Assembly (NCBI GenBank): GCA_964019055.1
Contig: OZ025213.1
Coordinates: 10,474,583-10,538,582, forward strand
Direction: 5' to 3'
Source: Anthopleura xanthogrammica
Lineage: Eukaryota; Cnidaria; Anthozoa; Actiniaria; Actiniidae
Length of the DNA: 64,000 nt
Position 1 is the stretch's first letter; the number at the start of each line of letters is the position of its first letter. A program made the translations under genes and the position numbers. Below are positions 35,449 through 48,836 of the stretch, piece by piece. The notes beneath the pieces are model-generated. The model searched no databases. It was not told the origin of the DNA and saw nothing but the letters and a program-made list of their open reading frames with translations.

Positions 35449-38400
35449 ATGTCGGAGATGGATTTCCAGACCTTGAGCTTTATCCACTTCAAGGGCTCGG
35501 ACAAAAACAAGGTACGAAAATGTTATAGAATTTTCATGTATTCGCTCCAGTTTTGCTTCCTATGGATACCCAGATGGGCATGTTGTTAGAGATAAACGCT
35601 CGCTTTCACAGGAATGCACAGTGAATACACTGTAAGCGTGTTATCTAGTTGGGTGTTTCCGTCATAATATGAGAGCACGTTTGGGAATTGTTGGTCTCAG
35701 AGCTTTGATATTTTTGAAAGACTCGAGTAAACAATCGACAAGACTTTTGTAGACATACTACGCGCGATAAAGGCCTTTATTTCATAGCAATCGACTCGCA
35801 AGGCGCACCTCGAACTCCTTGTATCCTCGGGTCATAATAACCTCTAGAGTCGGTCTGATGATCGCGCTTTAAAAACTCTAATGTTACCAACTTGTTATAG
35901 TATCTTCTTCGAGTATTTGCTTTTGAAGAAGATCCTTTATGTTTAGAAAGGAAGATTGGATTTTTTATTTTAAACAAACAGTAGGAAAGGCCTAGATTCC
36001 TGGGTTGAAACCTACAAAGCTGTCAGTGTGTCAACTACTCGTACAACTTATAGATCGAATCTTTATATATTTATTATGGCTTTTTGATTTTCTGTAATTA
36101 TATATATATCTTACGTCTATTGATCTACGAGATGTTTTGTAGTTCTTCAGTTGTCTTGTAGAATATTTTCCAACAGAGCCAGCTTAGAAACACGATCACC
36201 AATTGTAACTAAATTTACACCTTAATGTTTGTTTTGCATACGAGAGAGTACAAGAATTCCCTGGTGTATATTGACTTGGTGTATTCTGCTATAAATGCGT
36301 GATAGTCATGTAGAAATCAAAATACCTAACATACGATAGATTTCAGCGCGTGCCAACGACAAACTACGAGGTAAATTAAGGAGAGTAATTTGTAAGGTGC
36401 AGATATATGTTTGACTTCCTCTCTCTGAATTGCTTTTTCCTTTGATATCTCCTAAGAGATTATCACAAAATGAACTATATCCTAGACTATAGGGCTCACA
36501 CCCTTCAACAAGACTGATTTTTGCATACATATACTGTCTTCCAGTTATTATTTATTAACAATTTGAAAACACGAAGGTTGAGATCAAGATTATGAATTGC
36601 TGTCAGAAGACCAAATGAATAAAATAAAGAGAATATTCATGTAATCCTTTCATCAGTCAATACGTTTTCAAAGTATCGACTAAATCTTCTTGGATTTAGT
36701 TCTCGAATTCTTTACAAGGTGTGACTAGTTCCTTTATTGATTCTAGAGGAGTCGTCTAGAATGATCAATCCAAACCCAACCCTAAGGACAGCTTGAAAAA
36801 ATGTTTACTAAATGATCCATTTTACCATGAAATTACAGTAGTGGACAAACAAATTATGTCAGAAATAAAAACTCAAGTCTTGATTTACTAGTGCTCTTAA
36901 AAGGCAACTAAGAGTGGCTTCATTCATAGGAGTATTTTTACTAAAGTGCTTGAATGCTATTGGTAGACAACTGTAGTGGGAACAGTCCATTCATCACTCC
37001 ACGAAAAGGAATGAAAAATTTCAATACAGGTGCAGTCTGAATGTAGCATGGCAAAATTTCCAATTCATGACTTAATGAATAAAAAGCTCTCTCCGCAGAC
37101 TTCGAAAAAATTCATACAATAGCAGAATTGATAACTTTTTTTCTTATTTAGTGGTTTTCAAAATATTATCAATTGGTTAAATATTTACTGTTAAAATTGT
37201 TTTGGTCTTGACTGATGACATTTAATCTTTTTGACTTAAAGATATATTTTAAGTGAATCATTTTAAATAATAAATCAAACAAAACAGGAGATGAGACTTC
37301 TAAACAATAAAAGTACAAATAGCATCTGCTATTAGAATTGAAAAAATTCTAGATATAAATACAGGGAATACTCCCTTTTAATGTATTATCTGGCAATATT
37401 AGGGGGCAACAAACTGTGGGATTTCCTGGTTGCTTAGCAACCAAGAAACCTACAGAAAATGTTGTCCACATTTTATTTTAAATGTTTTATCTCTCACAAT
37501 CTTGAAACTAAAAAGAAAAACACAAATATCAATTATTGAGAATGTAGAATGTTTGCTATAGATAAAAAAAATGCCTTGAAGCCATCAAATATGGCTTTAA
37601 GCTATAGATTTAAAAAAATTATACATAACAAAATTTCCTCAGAAGAAAAATAAGAATTTACAAGTTGCAAGTTATTGGGTTTTTTAATATTTCTTTTTAA
37701 ACGCCTGTGTAGGTTAGTATAGAATAGAAAGAGCAAAAATAGGAAAATAATAGAAATGTGCACAATGTTTTTTAAGACTTGCACACAGTCTTATCCACAG
37801 GTAGAAATGGCAGGCTTGTCTTCTCCATGTGGGATATTGATGAGTCATTGTGTTTTATTCTCAAAATAAATATACAGGTAATAGGGAATTGTATTTGTCA
37901 TATCTAGACAGCAAGTCTGGATTCAGACAACATTGATATTTATATAGCTACAGATTTTACTTTCCATAAATATATTTAGACTTACATTAATAATAATGAA
38001 ATATATTTTCAAGAGAAGGAAAGACAAATAATTATTTATATATATCTATAATCCATGAGACCTTTGGCAAAGTACATTGAAGTACATATTATAACAGCTA
38101 TTAAGAATGTTATATTTTATTTTTGCTTACATTTTTGAGTGTTTAACAAACAACTATTTTGAGTTTAATGTAATATCTACTGACACAGAAGAAGTAAAAT
38201 TAATAAATTTCCTTATTTTACCAATATTGTTAATACCTTAATGGTCCTAATCTCGAAATTCTTAGGGCTTAAACTTGGCGGTAGTCAACTGGTCAGATAT
38301 AAGATATTTTTGTTTTGGCTAGTAAAATTTTATATTTCAGTTAGCCATATTATTGAATACGATATTGCTTGGTAATACCTTTTTCTATCCAATTATCCAT

Positions 38401-39648
38401 TTTCTTTTAACCATAACTGCAAAAACACTATTTCTTTTGATTTATTTTTGTCTAGTAAGATTGTAAAATTTTATACAATAAACTGTTATGTCTAATATGT
38501 AAATGAAAGATCAAAAGTGCACATATCAAAACATTTCTACAAAGGGCATAAGGCACAATATAACCAAAGTATCATCGCTATAGGGAGTAAATAATAGTAT
38601 ACTTCTATCCATTATCTGCTCAAGGAAACACAGTTCACAGAATATCTCTTACAATCACTCAACAACATTTTTATCATTCAAAAGGCCAATATAACAAGAC
38701 CACAACAATTCAAATTCTAAAGTCACTATGTCACTAATTTAGTATAAGAAGATTTAACATAGGAAAAAAAAAGAATAAAAGCAATTTTGAAACAAAAACT
38801 GTATCATATGAAGCAGAAAAGTAGTAAACATAATAAAAATGGAATTTTTTATTGAAACTTCCCGACTGAAACAGACACCATTGATTTTTTTCAAGCTTCT
38901 TCAATTTTCTTAATAGAAGCCACTATGTGGTTTCAAATCTTCCAGACATAATATCTTCACCTCAAGATCACTCTTCCTGGCAAGCAATGGAAGGAAGTCG
39001 ATATAAATTGTCGGATTTTCTTTTACTCCAATGTTAATTATCATCCTTTTTGAAATGTAGATATGTATTATGTATTAACTGCTTTTGATGTACATGTAAG
39101 ACAAAAAAGTAAATTGTTCATAATTTAAGTTTATTATTGTCCTTGAAATTTGTGCAATATTTCTAGCTTTAGTTTTAACTTTTTCATTGCTTATGTTAAA
39201 ACTAAATGTAGTTACTCGACTTATTAGTGTCATGCTTCCTTAAATATTTTAATTTTACTAAAGTGTGTTAAGCAGTTTTGATGTAAATATCATATCAAAG
39301 TAACTTCAAAATGTACCTCATTAGTCTTGAACAAATATATCCAAACCAATTTGACCAAAAGCAAAATAGTCTGTATGTACGCCAATTTCAAAAAAATATT
39401 GTCAGTCAAAGATCTGAAATACAAAATCTGCGACCGAGAGCCAGCACAGTTCATTGCTCAAAGGGTGGCATATTTAGATTGATATAAAACTGTTGTGAAC
39501 TACTGGTACTAATTAAAAAGAGAAAACAATTATCACTTTCCTTCATATTTAGATTCACAACTCATAACACACAATTCATTTCAGTCTCAGATTTCAGATT
39601 TCAGATCTCCAACCAACAACCTTTTTGAAATAATTGTATATGAAATAT

Positions 39649-39691
<43 letters not shown>

Positions 39692-42600
39692 GAATTAGAT
39701 ATGATTGTGGTTATTCACTTCTGTTATTGTTTGATTCAAGGAGCCCCTTACAGCAGATGATTTAGAAGGAAATATCTGTTTGCTATGTGATAACCGCTGT
39801 GAAGGCTTCTCAACACACTCTTGGAGGTCAGTCTAATAACTTTGAATATTTTAAATATGATACTAGGTAGCTAATAAATGGAATTTGATTATTTCAATTA
39901 GAATCATTATATACTTATTCTCTATGAACATGTGAGAAGTATTTCTTCAAAAAAGAAATACCTTTTCAACTTAGGTATTTATTTAATTGATTAGTTTTAC
40001 ATACTAAAACTACTCTAATTTGAACTTAAAAATATATAATATATTTCAATAATTTATTAAATGCCAGTCTGAGGGTTGGGGAAGTTAAAATCTTAAAGCA
40101 CTAGTGATACTGTTCATTTATCACAAATTTTTGTTTGATTATCTTTAAATTGTTGAGATGAAAAGGTTATAAGTTGATAAGTTAATAAGTTCATTTGTAA
40201 TCAATATCCAATGATGTGTGGATATTTTAATAGAAGCCATTTCCATGTTAGGACAAACAATTCAGTTCAGAAATTGAGAGTACTGTTACATTGTGTGAAT
40301 TGAAAAACTGTGGGCACCCAGAAATAATTCAGGAATTGTTTATTGTTTGTTGAGCAATTTGAAATGATTCTCTAACTACAAGAAGTTTATATGATTTATA
40401 CAAATAAGTCAAAATTCTTCCAGAAAGAAGTTGTTTCAGATTGTTCAAGAAACAATATACGATTTTTGAAATATTACTGGGTGCCAATGGTTTTTTCGAT
40501 TTGCACTGTAAATTGCTGCATACAATTTTAATTTTTTTTTATTTGTGTGATGAACAAGGATTTCAACATGAAAGAATTCCTTTTCATATTCATTTTGAAA
40601 ATAAAAAAACATATTGGAAAAACTCAGGTTACTAGAGTTGAAACTATTGAAGTGTCTGATTTTACTTAAGTCTTTATAAGTTTTGCATGATCATGTGCCG
40701 GCAATGATGTTAGATGGTAGAACAATAAAATCCCTTAACTCCCAGGGATTTCATTAAAATTTCAAGTAGGCGGTTGGTTACTTAATACTGTAAGCTGTAT
40801 AAATAAAGTGGCCATATGATTGGGAAGTGGAATGTCAAAAATAGGCAGCTATGATATGGATATGGGGATTTGATGCCACAGTTCACCATTTGCTGGCTTT
40901 TAATGAAATCCCTATACTCCTCGGAATGGAATTCTTTCTCGTGTAATTTTTGATTTTATTGTTCCTGCCATCTTAAACATGGCTGCCATCACTTGATGGT
41001 GCAAAACCTCTATTGTATGAGTTGATCACTGATTGTATGTCAGTGATTCTAAAAAACACAACACAATTTAAATTGGGTTATTTTGTTTCATATATGCTAA
41101 GCATAATACTAGTTTGAAATTTGCTTAATTAATTTTTTTATATGATTATCCCTTTCACAGTTCCCTGCACCATCTTGGAAGGTAGTGGGGCCTTTGCATC
41201 AGAGTGAGATGAATGGTGACCTTGCAATGATAGAGACCTCTTTTTAACACCTTGGACAATTTATTATTCATATGTCTCTATCAATGCAAGCTCACCATTC
41301 GTCTTGCTTCGATGCAAAGGTATGACTTCCTTTCAAGATGGTGCAGGGAACTGTGAAAGGGACTATTTTTAGATACAACCTTTTTTTCTTTTTTTTTGCT
41401 TCTATAATACTAGTCATAAATTATATGATATACACACTCTGCATGCAACTCTGTCCTTAGTATTAACAATATTATTTTGTTATTAGGAAATTTTGTAACT
41501 CATGCAAGTGCTCCCAAGAAGTTCATGTTAAGTCTTTAAATAACAATGAACAGAACCAACCAAAGGACCGTATGTGTGTTGAAGAGGAAAACCCACCCAT
41601 ATTGTCTGGTTCCGACTTAGAACAGGCTGCTTTAGAAGGATTTGAATGGGTGCCTAGAGGTTTAGACAGTGAACAGGTAATGATACTCAAATTTCAAATT
41701 CTCTGTTGCTAAAGGTGCAGTACAGTAATACAGGGGACAAATTTGTGCAACTTGGCATGCAACACAATTGTTGGGCTGCAAGTTGCAGAGAGAATGTTGC
41801 TCGTATTACCACTCCTGTAACACAATTACAACTCCTGCAACACAATTTCACTACTGCACAAAAGAGAAGCTCTCTATACTCAAAACAAAGACTTAGTCCC
41901 AGACTTTTTATAGTCAGCAACTCAAGGTCTGCTGTGGAATTTCAAAGTGTATGTACTGGTATTTTGAGGTTGAACATTCTTTACTCTAACAATGGTAATG
42001 ATATGAATATTTTGATACTGAAATGAGGCTAAAGGCTAACCCTGAATAAATGATTTGGCAATCAAAGAATACAGCAATCTCATAAATTCACGAGGTCTAT
42101 CATTAAATTAGATCTTGAAAATAAAGTTCTGAGATTGTAAAAAATTGTTTTCTTTGTTTGAAAGAATTTTTTTTTAAATTCAAGCGACAGTTTACCCTGA
42201 CCCGAGATCAGTTTGATCCAAATTGAAATTACTTTACTTATTTTAATAGAAGTAGGAAAAGTAATGTCTGAAGCTGAAAGCATTAAAAGGGGTCAATAAG
42301 TTATGACTGCTTAATTAATTTGTAATTGCAATTCTTGGCACACAGAGAAGTTATTATTCTTTTTTGTATTAAAGAGCTTTAGGGGAATCCAATGAGTTTC
42401 GCGATATTAATTTGAAATTTTAATTTTAATTCATCGTTTTTACAGTGACAGCCATTCCGGCCGAGGCGTGGAGTATATCACGCCTCGCTCTAATGACTAC
42501 TAAAAGCACTGCTTAAACACAATACCAGCTCTTCACTTTTGGCTGTTTATTTTTCTTATCCTACTACTTAACATTGAGCTAACATCACTAACTATTTCAT

Positions 42601-45545
42601 AACAACAGATTCATCAGTATATGAGTCTCTTACCTGAAGAAAAAGTTCCAAAGTTGAATTCCGTTGGAGCGAAATACCGAAGCAAGCAACTTGCCTTCCA
42701 ATTGCCACTTCAAGACTTCTCTTCCAAGCACTGTAAAAAGCTAACACTGGATCAAAAGATGGCCATGGAAGACTTCAGCGAGAAAAGGCTCCAAAATGCT
42801 TTAGGAATAGGTGAGTAGACTATTATAAAGCATTTTTTTTCTCAAGTATTTTGTGCCTCATTTTTTCGGATTTCAAGACATTTTATTTTCCTTTTTCTGA
42901 GAATCCGGAAGTCCGCTGTCCAAATGTATTGATTTTCGTGAAATTTTAGCGGGAAATGCCTCGCGCGCGCGCATCAGTCTGTAGTATTTTGGCGGGAAAT
43001 AGCGCGCGGGGATTATAATTAGTTTTACAGGTTATTTGGCGGGAAATGCCTTGTATAGTGACTGTGTGAATGGCTGCAAGTATGACTACGAGTAAGGAAC
43101 AAAAACACACCTGGAAAAGCCAAGGATTTATTACTAATTTTAAATTTGAATTCATTTGCTGGGCGCTCAAAAAAGCTTTCTGTTTACGGAGAAAAGTACT
43201 CGGTTAAAAATAGTCACAACAATACCAGAGTCATCCGTTTACAAATAGCTTTTTTTTGTTTCGAGTCCGACCGTATATGAACAATATACGATTGAAGAAG
43301 ATGAAAAATGATGTCTTCAATTTTGAACTGCGTTTTTAGTTGCTTAGCAATACTGACATTCTCATTGCTTAAAATTCTTTCTCTGTTCTATTTTAGGGAA
43401 ATTAAAATTCGAACTTTATAATAACCTTTACTACCGGTGGTTACTATGGAATGCTTGAATATATTTATTTATATATTCTTTGGGAATCAGAGTTTATAAT
43501 TCTGATATTCTAACCAAAACCGGTAGCTCGATAGAAAATATGTTTCGAAAAATCTGAATATTCTAAATTATAATTTTGAATTATTCCATTTTCAGGAAGT
43601 GTATACTCTTCTATAACTGCGGATGCCACATGCAGTAAATGTAAAGATATCATCAGTGCCGGAGAGATGGCCATTTTTGCCGAACGAGCTGGGCCTGAGT
43701 TCTGTTGGCATGTGCCTTGTTTCGTCTGTGAAGAAGACGGTGAATTATTGGTTGACCTAGTCTACTGTTTTAAGGATGGTGCTCTCTATTGCCCTCGGCA
43801 TTGGGGTGAAAAGCAGAAGCCACGCTGCGCAGGATGCGAAGAGGTAACGGTGATAATTATAATAAGCTCTCTTACTTTAGCTAATAACTCTTTTCTGACC
43901 TCTTGGAAATTCACTAGTATGTGACATGTGTGAGTCACTTCCGTAATGTTTCTTCTCAAGCGTTACTGATATAAATAAGAATAATACCCAAGGGAATGGC
44001 ATTCATTTGTTTTGAAAAGGAGGGGGTGCAGCATTGTAAAAAAATGATCAGACTTGGGTATTTTAAAATTAGTTCAACGTACGGGGTTCAACCCTCACAA
44101 TCAAAGAAAGAAAACATTTCGTATTTGGTTATCTTCAAGTTAGGCGCACAAAGTCGACGTAACTAGGGGGAGGGTGCGCACCCCCTGCACCCCTAGCAAC
44201 TAAATCCACCACTGCCAGGGGAAAACATTACGCCCAAAGGAACAAAGTCAAAGGTGGTGACAGTTTTCCCGAATTCTCTTTTAAATCTTTTTCCCCACTC
44301 TTTCACCAACAGTTGATTTACGTAGGAGAATACTCTCAAGCAATTGAGAAAAACTGGCATCCAGGTCACTTATGCTGTTCTTTCTGTGATGAATCGCTTT
44401 CGAATCAAAAGTTCGTGACGGTAGAGGGAAGGCCATCGTGCTTCAAGTGTTACGATTTGAACTTTGCTAACACATGTGAATTCTGCAAGGAACCCATTGG
44501 CCCCGGGTCCAAAGATGTGGACGTTCGTAACAAGCACTGGCACGAAGACTGCTTTAAGTGTTCTCAATGTGACAAACAACTAGTAAGTATTCATGCATGC
44601 GCAGTGTTCTTTTGAGCTTGTTTTAATCAAAGTGCCAGTGATTGCCGGTGTAGCAACCAAGATGGGTCCATTCCCCCTCCCTTCTCAGGGGCGTTACACC
44701 CGCCGCCAGATCCCTTTTACTGAACAAGTTCTCCTTTTTTTGTGGTTGTCACACAACTGCTTGTTTGAGGGGATGGATAAGATGCAGCATTTTAGTAAAT
44801 GATTTTTTTTTCCTTATGTAGCTCAACGAAGGGTTTACTTTCAAAGACGAGAAGCTTATTTGTCATGCCTGTCGTGGAATAAACCCATCGAAGGTTTGTG
44901 CACACTGTGGCGGTGATTTTGCTCCTGGAGAGAAAAAAGTTGGCTATCAAAATAAAACCTTCCATGATAGATGTTTTATTTGTGATGAATGCAAAGAACC
45001 AATTGGAAGCAAGCAGTTTATTCGTAGGGATGATAAGAGACTGTGCAACAACTGTTTTGATTCCAAATTTGCAAAGGTATGTGGATACTGAATTTAGTGG
45101 GTACTATTAGATTGCCAGGGTGTTATGGGGGTGGGATGGGCAATATGTTGTTCGTTTGATCATGAAATGCTTACCTTTTATATGTGTTTATGCTTAGGTG
45201 TGTGTTAAATGCAAAGAAGTGATCAGAACATCTTCAGTGCAGCATTCAGGAAGCGTTTATCATAGTGAGTGCTTTACTTGTTTCCACTGCAATAATCCTC
45301 TAGCAGGGAAACCATTCACTAAACAAGAAGGAAATAATGTGTGCCAAGAATGCTACCGAGAACGCTACGCCAAAAGATGCGCAGCTTGCGAAAAACTCAT
45401 CGAAGGAAACACCAAGTTTGTGGCCTATTCAGAAAAATACTTCCATCGTGATTGTTTCAATTGCTCCAAATGTGACAAGCCCTTGGCAGGCGAAAAGTTC
45501 CGTATTCGAGATGGAGAAAAGGTTTGCCTCGACTGTGACGAATAA
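35449..45545 (+). CDS. Limpet/FHL-type PET-LIM protein with six LIM domains (8 exons)
   Basis: A LIM scaffold likely acting at actin/muscle structures or in transcription. Exons 35449-35511, 39741-39826, 41487-41676, 42609-42810, 43596-43843, 44313-44582, 44822-45076, 45198-45545 give 1662 nt, 553 residues. After a short N-terminus come a testin-like Cys motif (CLLCDNRCEGFSTHSWR then KFCNSCKC, about 33-60), the PET domain (GFEWVPRGLDSEQ and LPEEKVPKLNSVGAKYR, about 100-180), and six LIM domains at roughly 190-250, 258-318, 322-380, 382-440, 441-497 and 500-553. The protein ends right after LIM6. PET plus six LIM matches Drosophila Limpet and FHL relatives, not testin or Prickle (three LIM). 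LIM1 has Asp (codon 43736-43738) where a zinc-ligand Cys is expected. Intron 1 is 4.2 kb and very AT-rich. AATAAA signals follow at 45834 and 45983. Confidence 0.92.
35512..39740. other. AT-rich 4.2-kb intron 1 of the Limpet-like gene
   Basis: No exon on either strand is recognised. It is poorer in G+C than the flanks and ends with an (AC)/(AT) microsatellite at about 39650-39688, just before exon 2. Long first introns often carry enhancers; nothing in the bases shows one. Confidence 0.5.
41148..41374. mobile_element. CCTTTCACAGTTCCCTG foldback element, copy 4
   Basis: CCCTTTCACAGTTCCCTGCA at the left and TGCAGGGAACTGTGAAAGGG at the right are exact terminal inverted repeats. CTTGCAATGATAGAGACC / CATATGTCTCTATCAATGC surround the CACCTTGGACAA centre. 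This is the least altered copy in the window, located in intron 2 of the Limpet-like gene. Confidence 0.82.
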
Positions 45546-47390
45546 CTCCTAAGAAAAATCAGCCTAGCTTTAGTACTCTGGCTTCGGTGCCAAGAAAGAC
45601 TAATGCAAACAAGCAAAACAAAATCTAATGAATGGCGACATAAAATATACTTCGTTGGATCTTCGTTTCAAGTTATTTCCATTGGTAAATTATTAAGGTT
45701 AAAAATTACATCTTTGAGATGTGTCACTCCTAAACCGCCTAGCTTCACAATTCCCAAAACTCTCCAAGTGTTTCTGGACTCGTTGAAATACAGCTGTATG
45801 AAGCGGCTATCTAATTGCACTTCAAATAATGAAAATAAAAACAATAATCATAAACTAAAATTCAGTAGAACTCAACTGAGGAATTTTCAAATTGAACCCC
45901 AAATTTAGGAGGAATAGATTCCTGCCTTCTAAAGAGCACACATATCGTTTGATCATTATTAGATAGTTTTATAGATATTAGTAATAAATAAATAAATAAA
46001 TAAATAAATAGAGCCACTAGCTCTGGTGTGCAATGACTGAGACTTCAGTGCAACTTTATAGGGCCCGCGGCCGGAATGCCAGTCTTGTCTTCTATTGGAC
46101 AGAAATGAAGACTATAAGTAGTACCGTAAATAAATCAGTTAAAATTGTCTGGTTGGCTCTCTTAGTAGTAATGTATTTGTTAAATTACGGGAAGTATATT
46201 TTCCTGTTACTATCAGTAAAATTAATTATCATTGATATGTATGAAAAAAAAATAGAATTATAAAATTTAAAAGTGATCTACTCTCGATCTTCGGTGAATT
46301 ACTTAAAGAACCACAACTTAGGAACCCTAAAGGTTTCAAATGAAAACTTATAGCATCTATAAGAAAAAAGAAAAGAAAAGAAATAATCCCAATGAACGTT
46401 CGTAATCGGCTGATTAAGGCAAGAAACCGCTGAACAAGAAAGTTGGTGTGGCAGCAACATGTGGTTGCACCTGTGACATGACTAAACCAGACACCTTCCA
46501 GGCCTCTTGTATATGCGGTTAAATTACTAGGAAAATGCCAAATAGGCTGCATGTATATTGGCAACATGGTGTGCTTGGTTTTGATCATAGGGGAGTTCAT
46601 GACAACCTACTGTTTCAAAAGCTTTCGTTCGTTATTTCGTTTTTGACTAACTAGTATGAGTGCATTAGTACATCTGACTGGAAAAAAAACCCATAAAAAT
46701 AAAATGAATCAGAAATCGATTGCTAAAGTTGTTTTCACTTCCTTTCCTCTTCAGAAGGGAGCAGAGTGAATACAAGGCTATACTCTATCAAAGCTGCTTT
46801 GTTCCTAGTCAAGTACCGCACTGGGAGGAGCTTGGGGGGGGGGGGGGGGGGGCAATATAGACCCCATCCCAATTCTCTCTTTTTTTCTAATATCCCCTAA
46901 ATTTTCAACTCTCAGTTCCCACCCTCATAGCTGCTTTTTGTTATATTTTTCCAGTCTAAGTTTCTCCCATCTTTTAGAGTGCTCCGAGGTCCTTGATCAC
47001 TCCGTTCATCCTTTGTGTTGAATTCGTTATGGTAGCGTCCATTGAAATTAGTTGGTTGGAGAAAAGTCTAGATTCATCAAAACAGAAGGAGAGCTAATTC
47101 CTAACCACGAAAATATAATAAAAGTAAACCGGAAGGGTATGGCTGGGTTCCGCAAATCCCCTTGTTTTCCAACACCTCTACAGTAACTTGCCCAAACCCG
47201 CCCTGAATGGACGGAATGACTCAGTGAAAGTCTGTCAGAATCAGCCAATCAGCAGTCAGTATTTATTTTCGCGCTCTCCTGACGCGGCCTGACATGCAAA
47301 GGGTTTTGTTTCATTCAAACGAGAAAAATATTTTGAAGAGGATTTTGTTTGTCTATTATATTGGGGAATAAACGACTTCAAGGATCGATA

Positions 47391-47405
47391 ATGGCTGGTC
47401 AAAAG
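47391..47405 (+). other. Possible first coding exon (MAGQK) of an unidentified plus-strand transcript
   Basis: ATGGCTGGTCAAAAG is followed directly by a strong donor, GTAAGTAAAG. Upstream (47270-47390) is comparatively G+C-rich, with CGCGCTCTCCTGACGCGGCC, as in a promoter. The next exon is not found with confidence; a 44-bp candidate at 54098-54141 has good splice sites but the wrong phase to join directly. Any such gene would run antisense through Prickle introns. Five codons are too few to assign a family. Confidence 0.25.
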
Positions 47406-48047
47406 GTAAGTAAAGCTGAAGGGCTTTGCAAATTCAAAAATTTACTATTATAGACTCAGCAAGTTTATATTTTTGGATTGTTTAGTCATGTTTTATAGTC
47501 AGTGTAAGCTTTCTTTGTTTTATCATTCCATAGAAGTCTTGACTTCTTTGTTTCACATTTATTAAGAGCTTATTTACCTTTACTTGTATCTATGTTGTAC
47601 AAAAGAGACTTTTTAAATGAATTTTAGATGAACTAAGCTTAAACAATTTAAATAATTTGAAAAGTGCGTCGTGCAAATATAGCTATACCATTCGACTTTG
47701 TATAAATCTAACCCGGCCAGCTTATTGTACCTTCATATATTCTTAGAACCGCAGTACCTTCTACGAATGAAATTATTTTAAGCACTGATATACCAAATGA
47801 AAATTATCCAGACTTAAAAGTGAGTTAGCAAGAAAATAAATTTACTCTATCCTCTGGTAATTATATTGAGATTTCTCAAAGGGGAATGTGTGTGTTGTTC
47901 AAACTGTGCTTCCAAAGCCAAGACTTGAAAGTTTCATGATATTTTAAAAATCAATGTGCTTTGATAATGTGTAGAAAATTTGTAGAAAATACCCATTCAC
48001 TTCCCCACAAAGAAGTTCCAAAAAGAAAGCTCAGATCAGCCTCCTAG

Positions 48048-48325
48048 CTAGTACAGACACTGGGCCCTCCTTTCCGCTCTGCTTTTAAATTTGGGCTTCC
48101 TTTGTCCTCAGAGGTTTGCAAGGTAAATAGGTGAATTGCGCTAAGAAATCATGTGACCTCTTGGATGGCAAACACATGCAATGTAAACAATCACCAAAAT
48201 GGCTGTTTTCATCTCGGAAAGCGAGAAAAAGAGGTTAGTATCTGGCCCCTTCCTTCAGCGACACAGGAAGCCCAAATAAAAAAGAGGAGCTGAAAGCTGG
48301 GCCCAGTGTCTGGACTAATTGCCTC
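48048..48325. mobile_element. Terminal-inverted-repeat element upstream of Prickle 3' end
   Basis: CCAGACACTGGGCCCAGC on the minus strand near 48315 mirrors ACAGACACTGGGCCCTCC near 48053. The pair continues inward as TTTGGGCTTCCTTTGTC / GACACAGGAAGCCCAAA. About 275 bp. Confidence 0.6.
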
Positions 48326-48836
48326 CATTCCCAGTATTTAACTCTTACATATACACTCCTAAGATTCTCAATTCCCCCTCTGTAGAAATATTCTACATTC
48401 CTTATATTTAAGTCATATAACAATTATTGGTCTACTCATTCAGTAATAAAACATGTTTATTTAGGAACTTGTAGCAGCAATAATCATATCGATATACAGC
48501 AATATTACAGCAGCTTTTGAATATGAAAAAGATACAACCATCTGGGAGCACATATAATATGTAGTCCATCCAGTATTCATAAATACCATTTTTTGAAATT
48601 TTATATTAATTTGCTGATAAAAAAACCTTTGACAAATGCAGACATAAATCGTTGCTTCACTATAGTTCACTACCAGTAATCGGCAATTGGGCTGCTATGC
48701 CCCATTAATATGTATATTTGCTGTTATGATTGACTCATTGTGTTCTAAAATCTTTTTGTCTCTATAGTAAGAACTATAACTGTAATTAAATTTACTGTTT
48801 GAATGTTGTAAGACAATTAACATTTATCTATAAAAG

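Larger units (their letters stand above)
45546..48836. other. Intergenic region between convergent Limpet-like and Prickle genes
   Basis: It contains the Limpet-like 3' UTR (to about 46010, with an AATAAATAAATA tract), a poly-G run of about 20 near 46833-46852, a candidate first exon at 47391-47405 and an inverted-repeat element at 48048-48325. The Prickle 3' end is marked by a minus-strand AATAAA at 48461-48456. No other exon is recognised. Confidence 0.55.
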
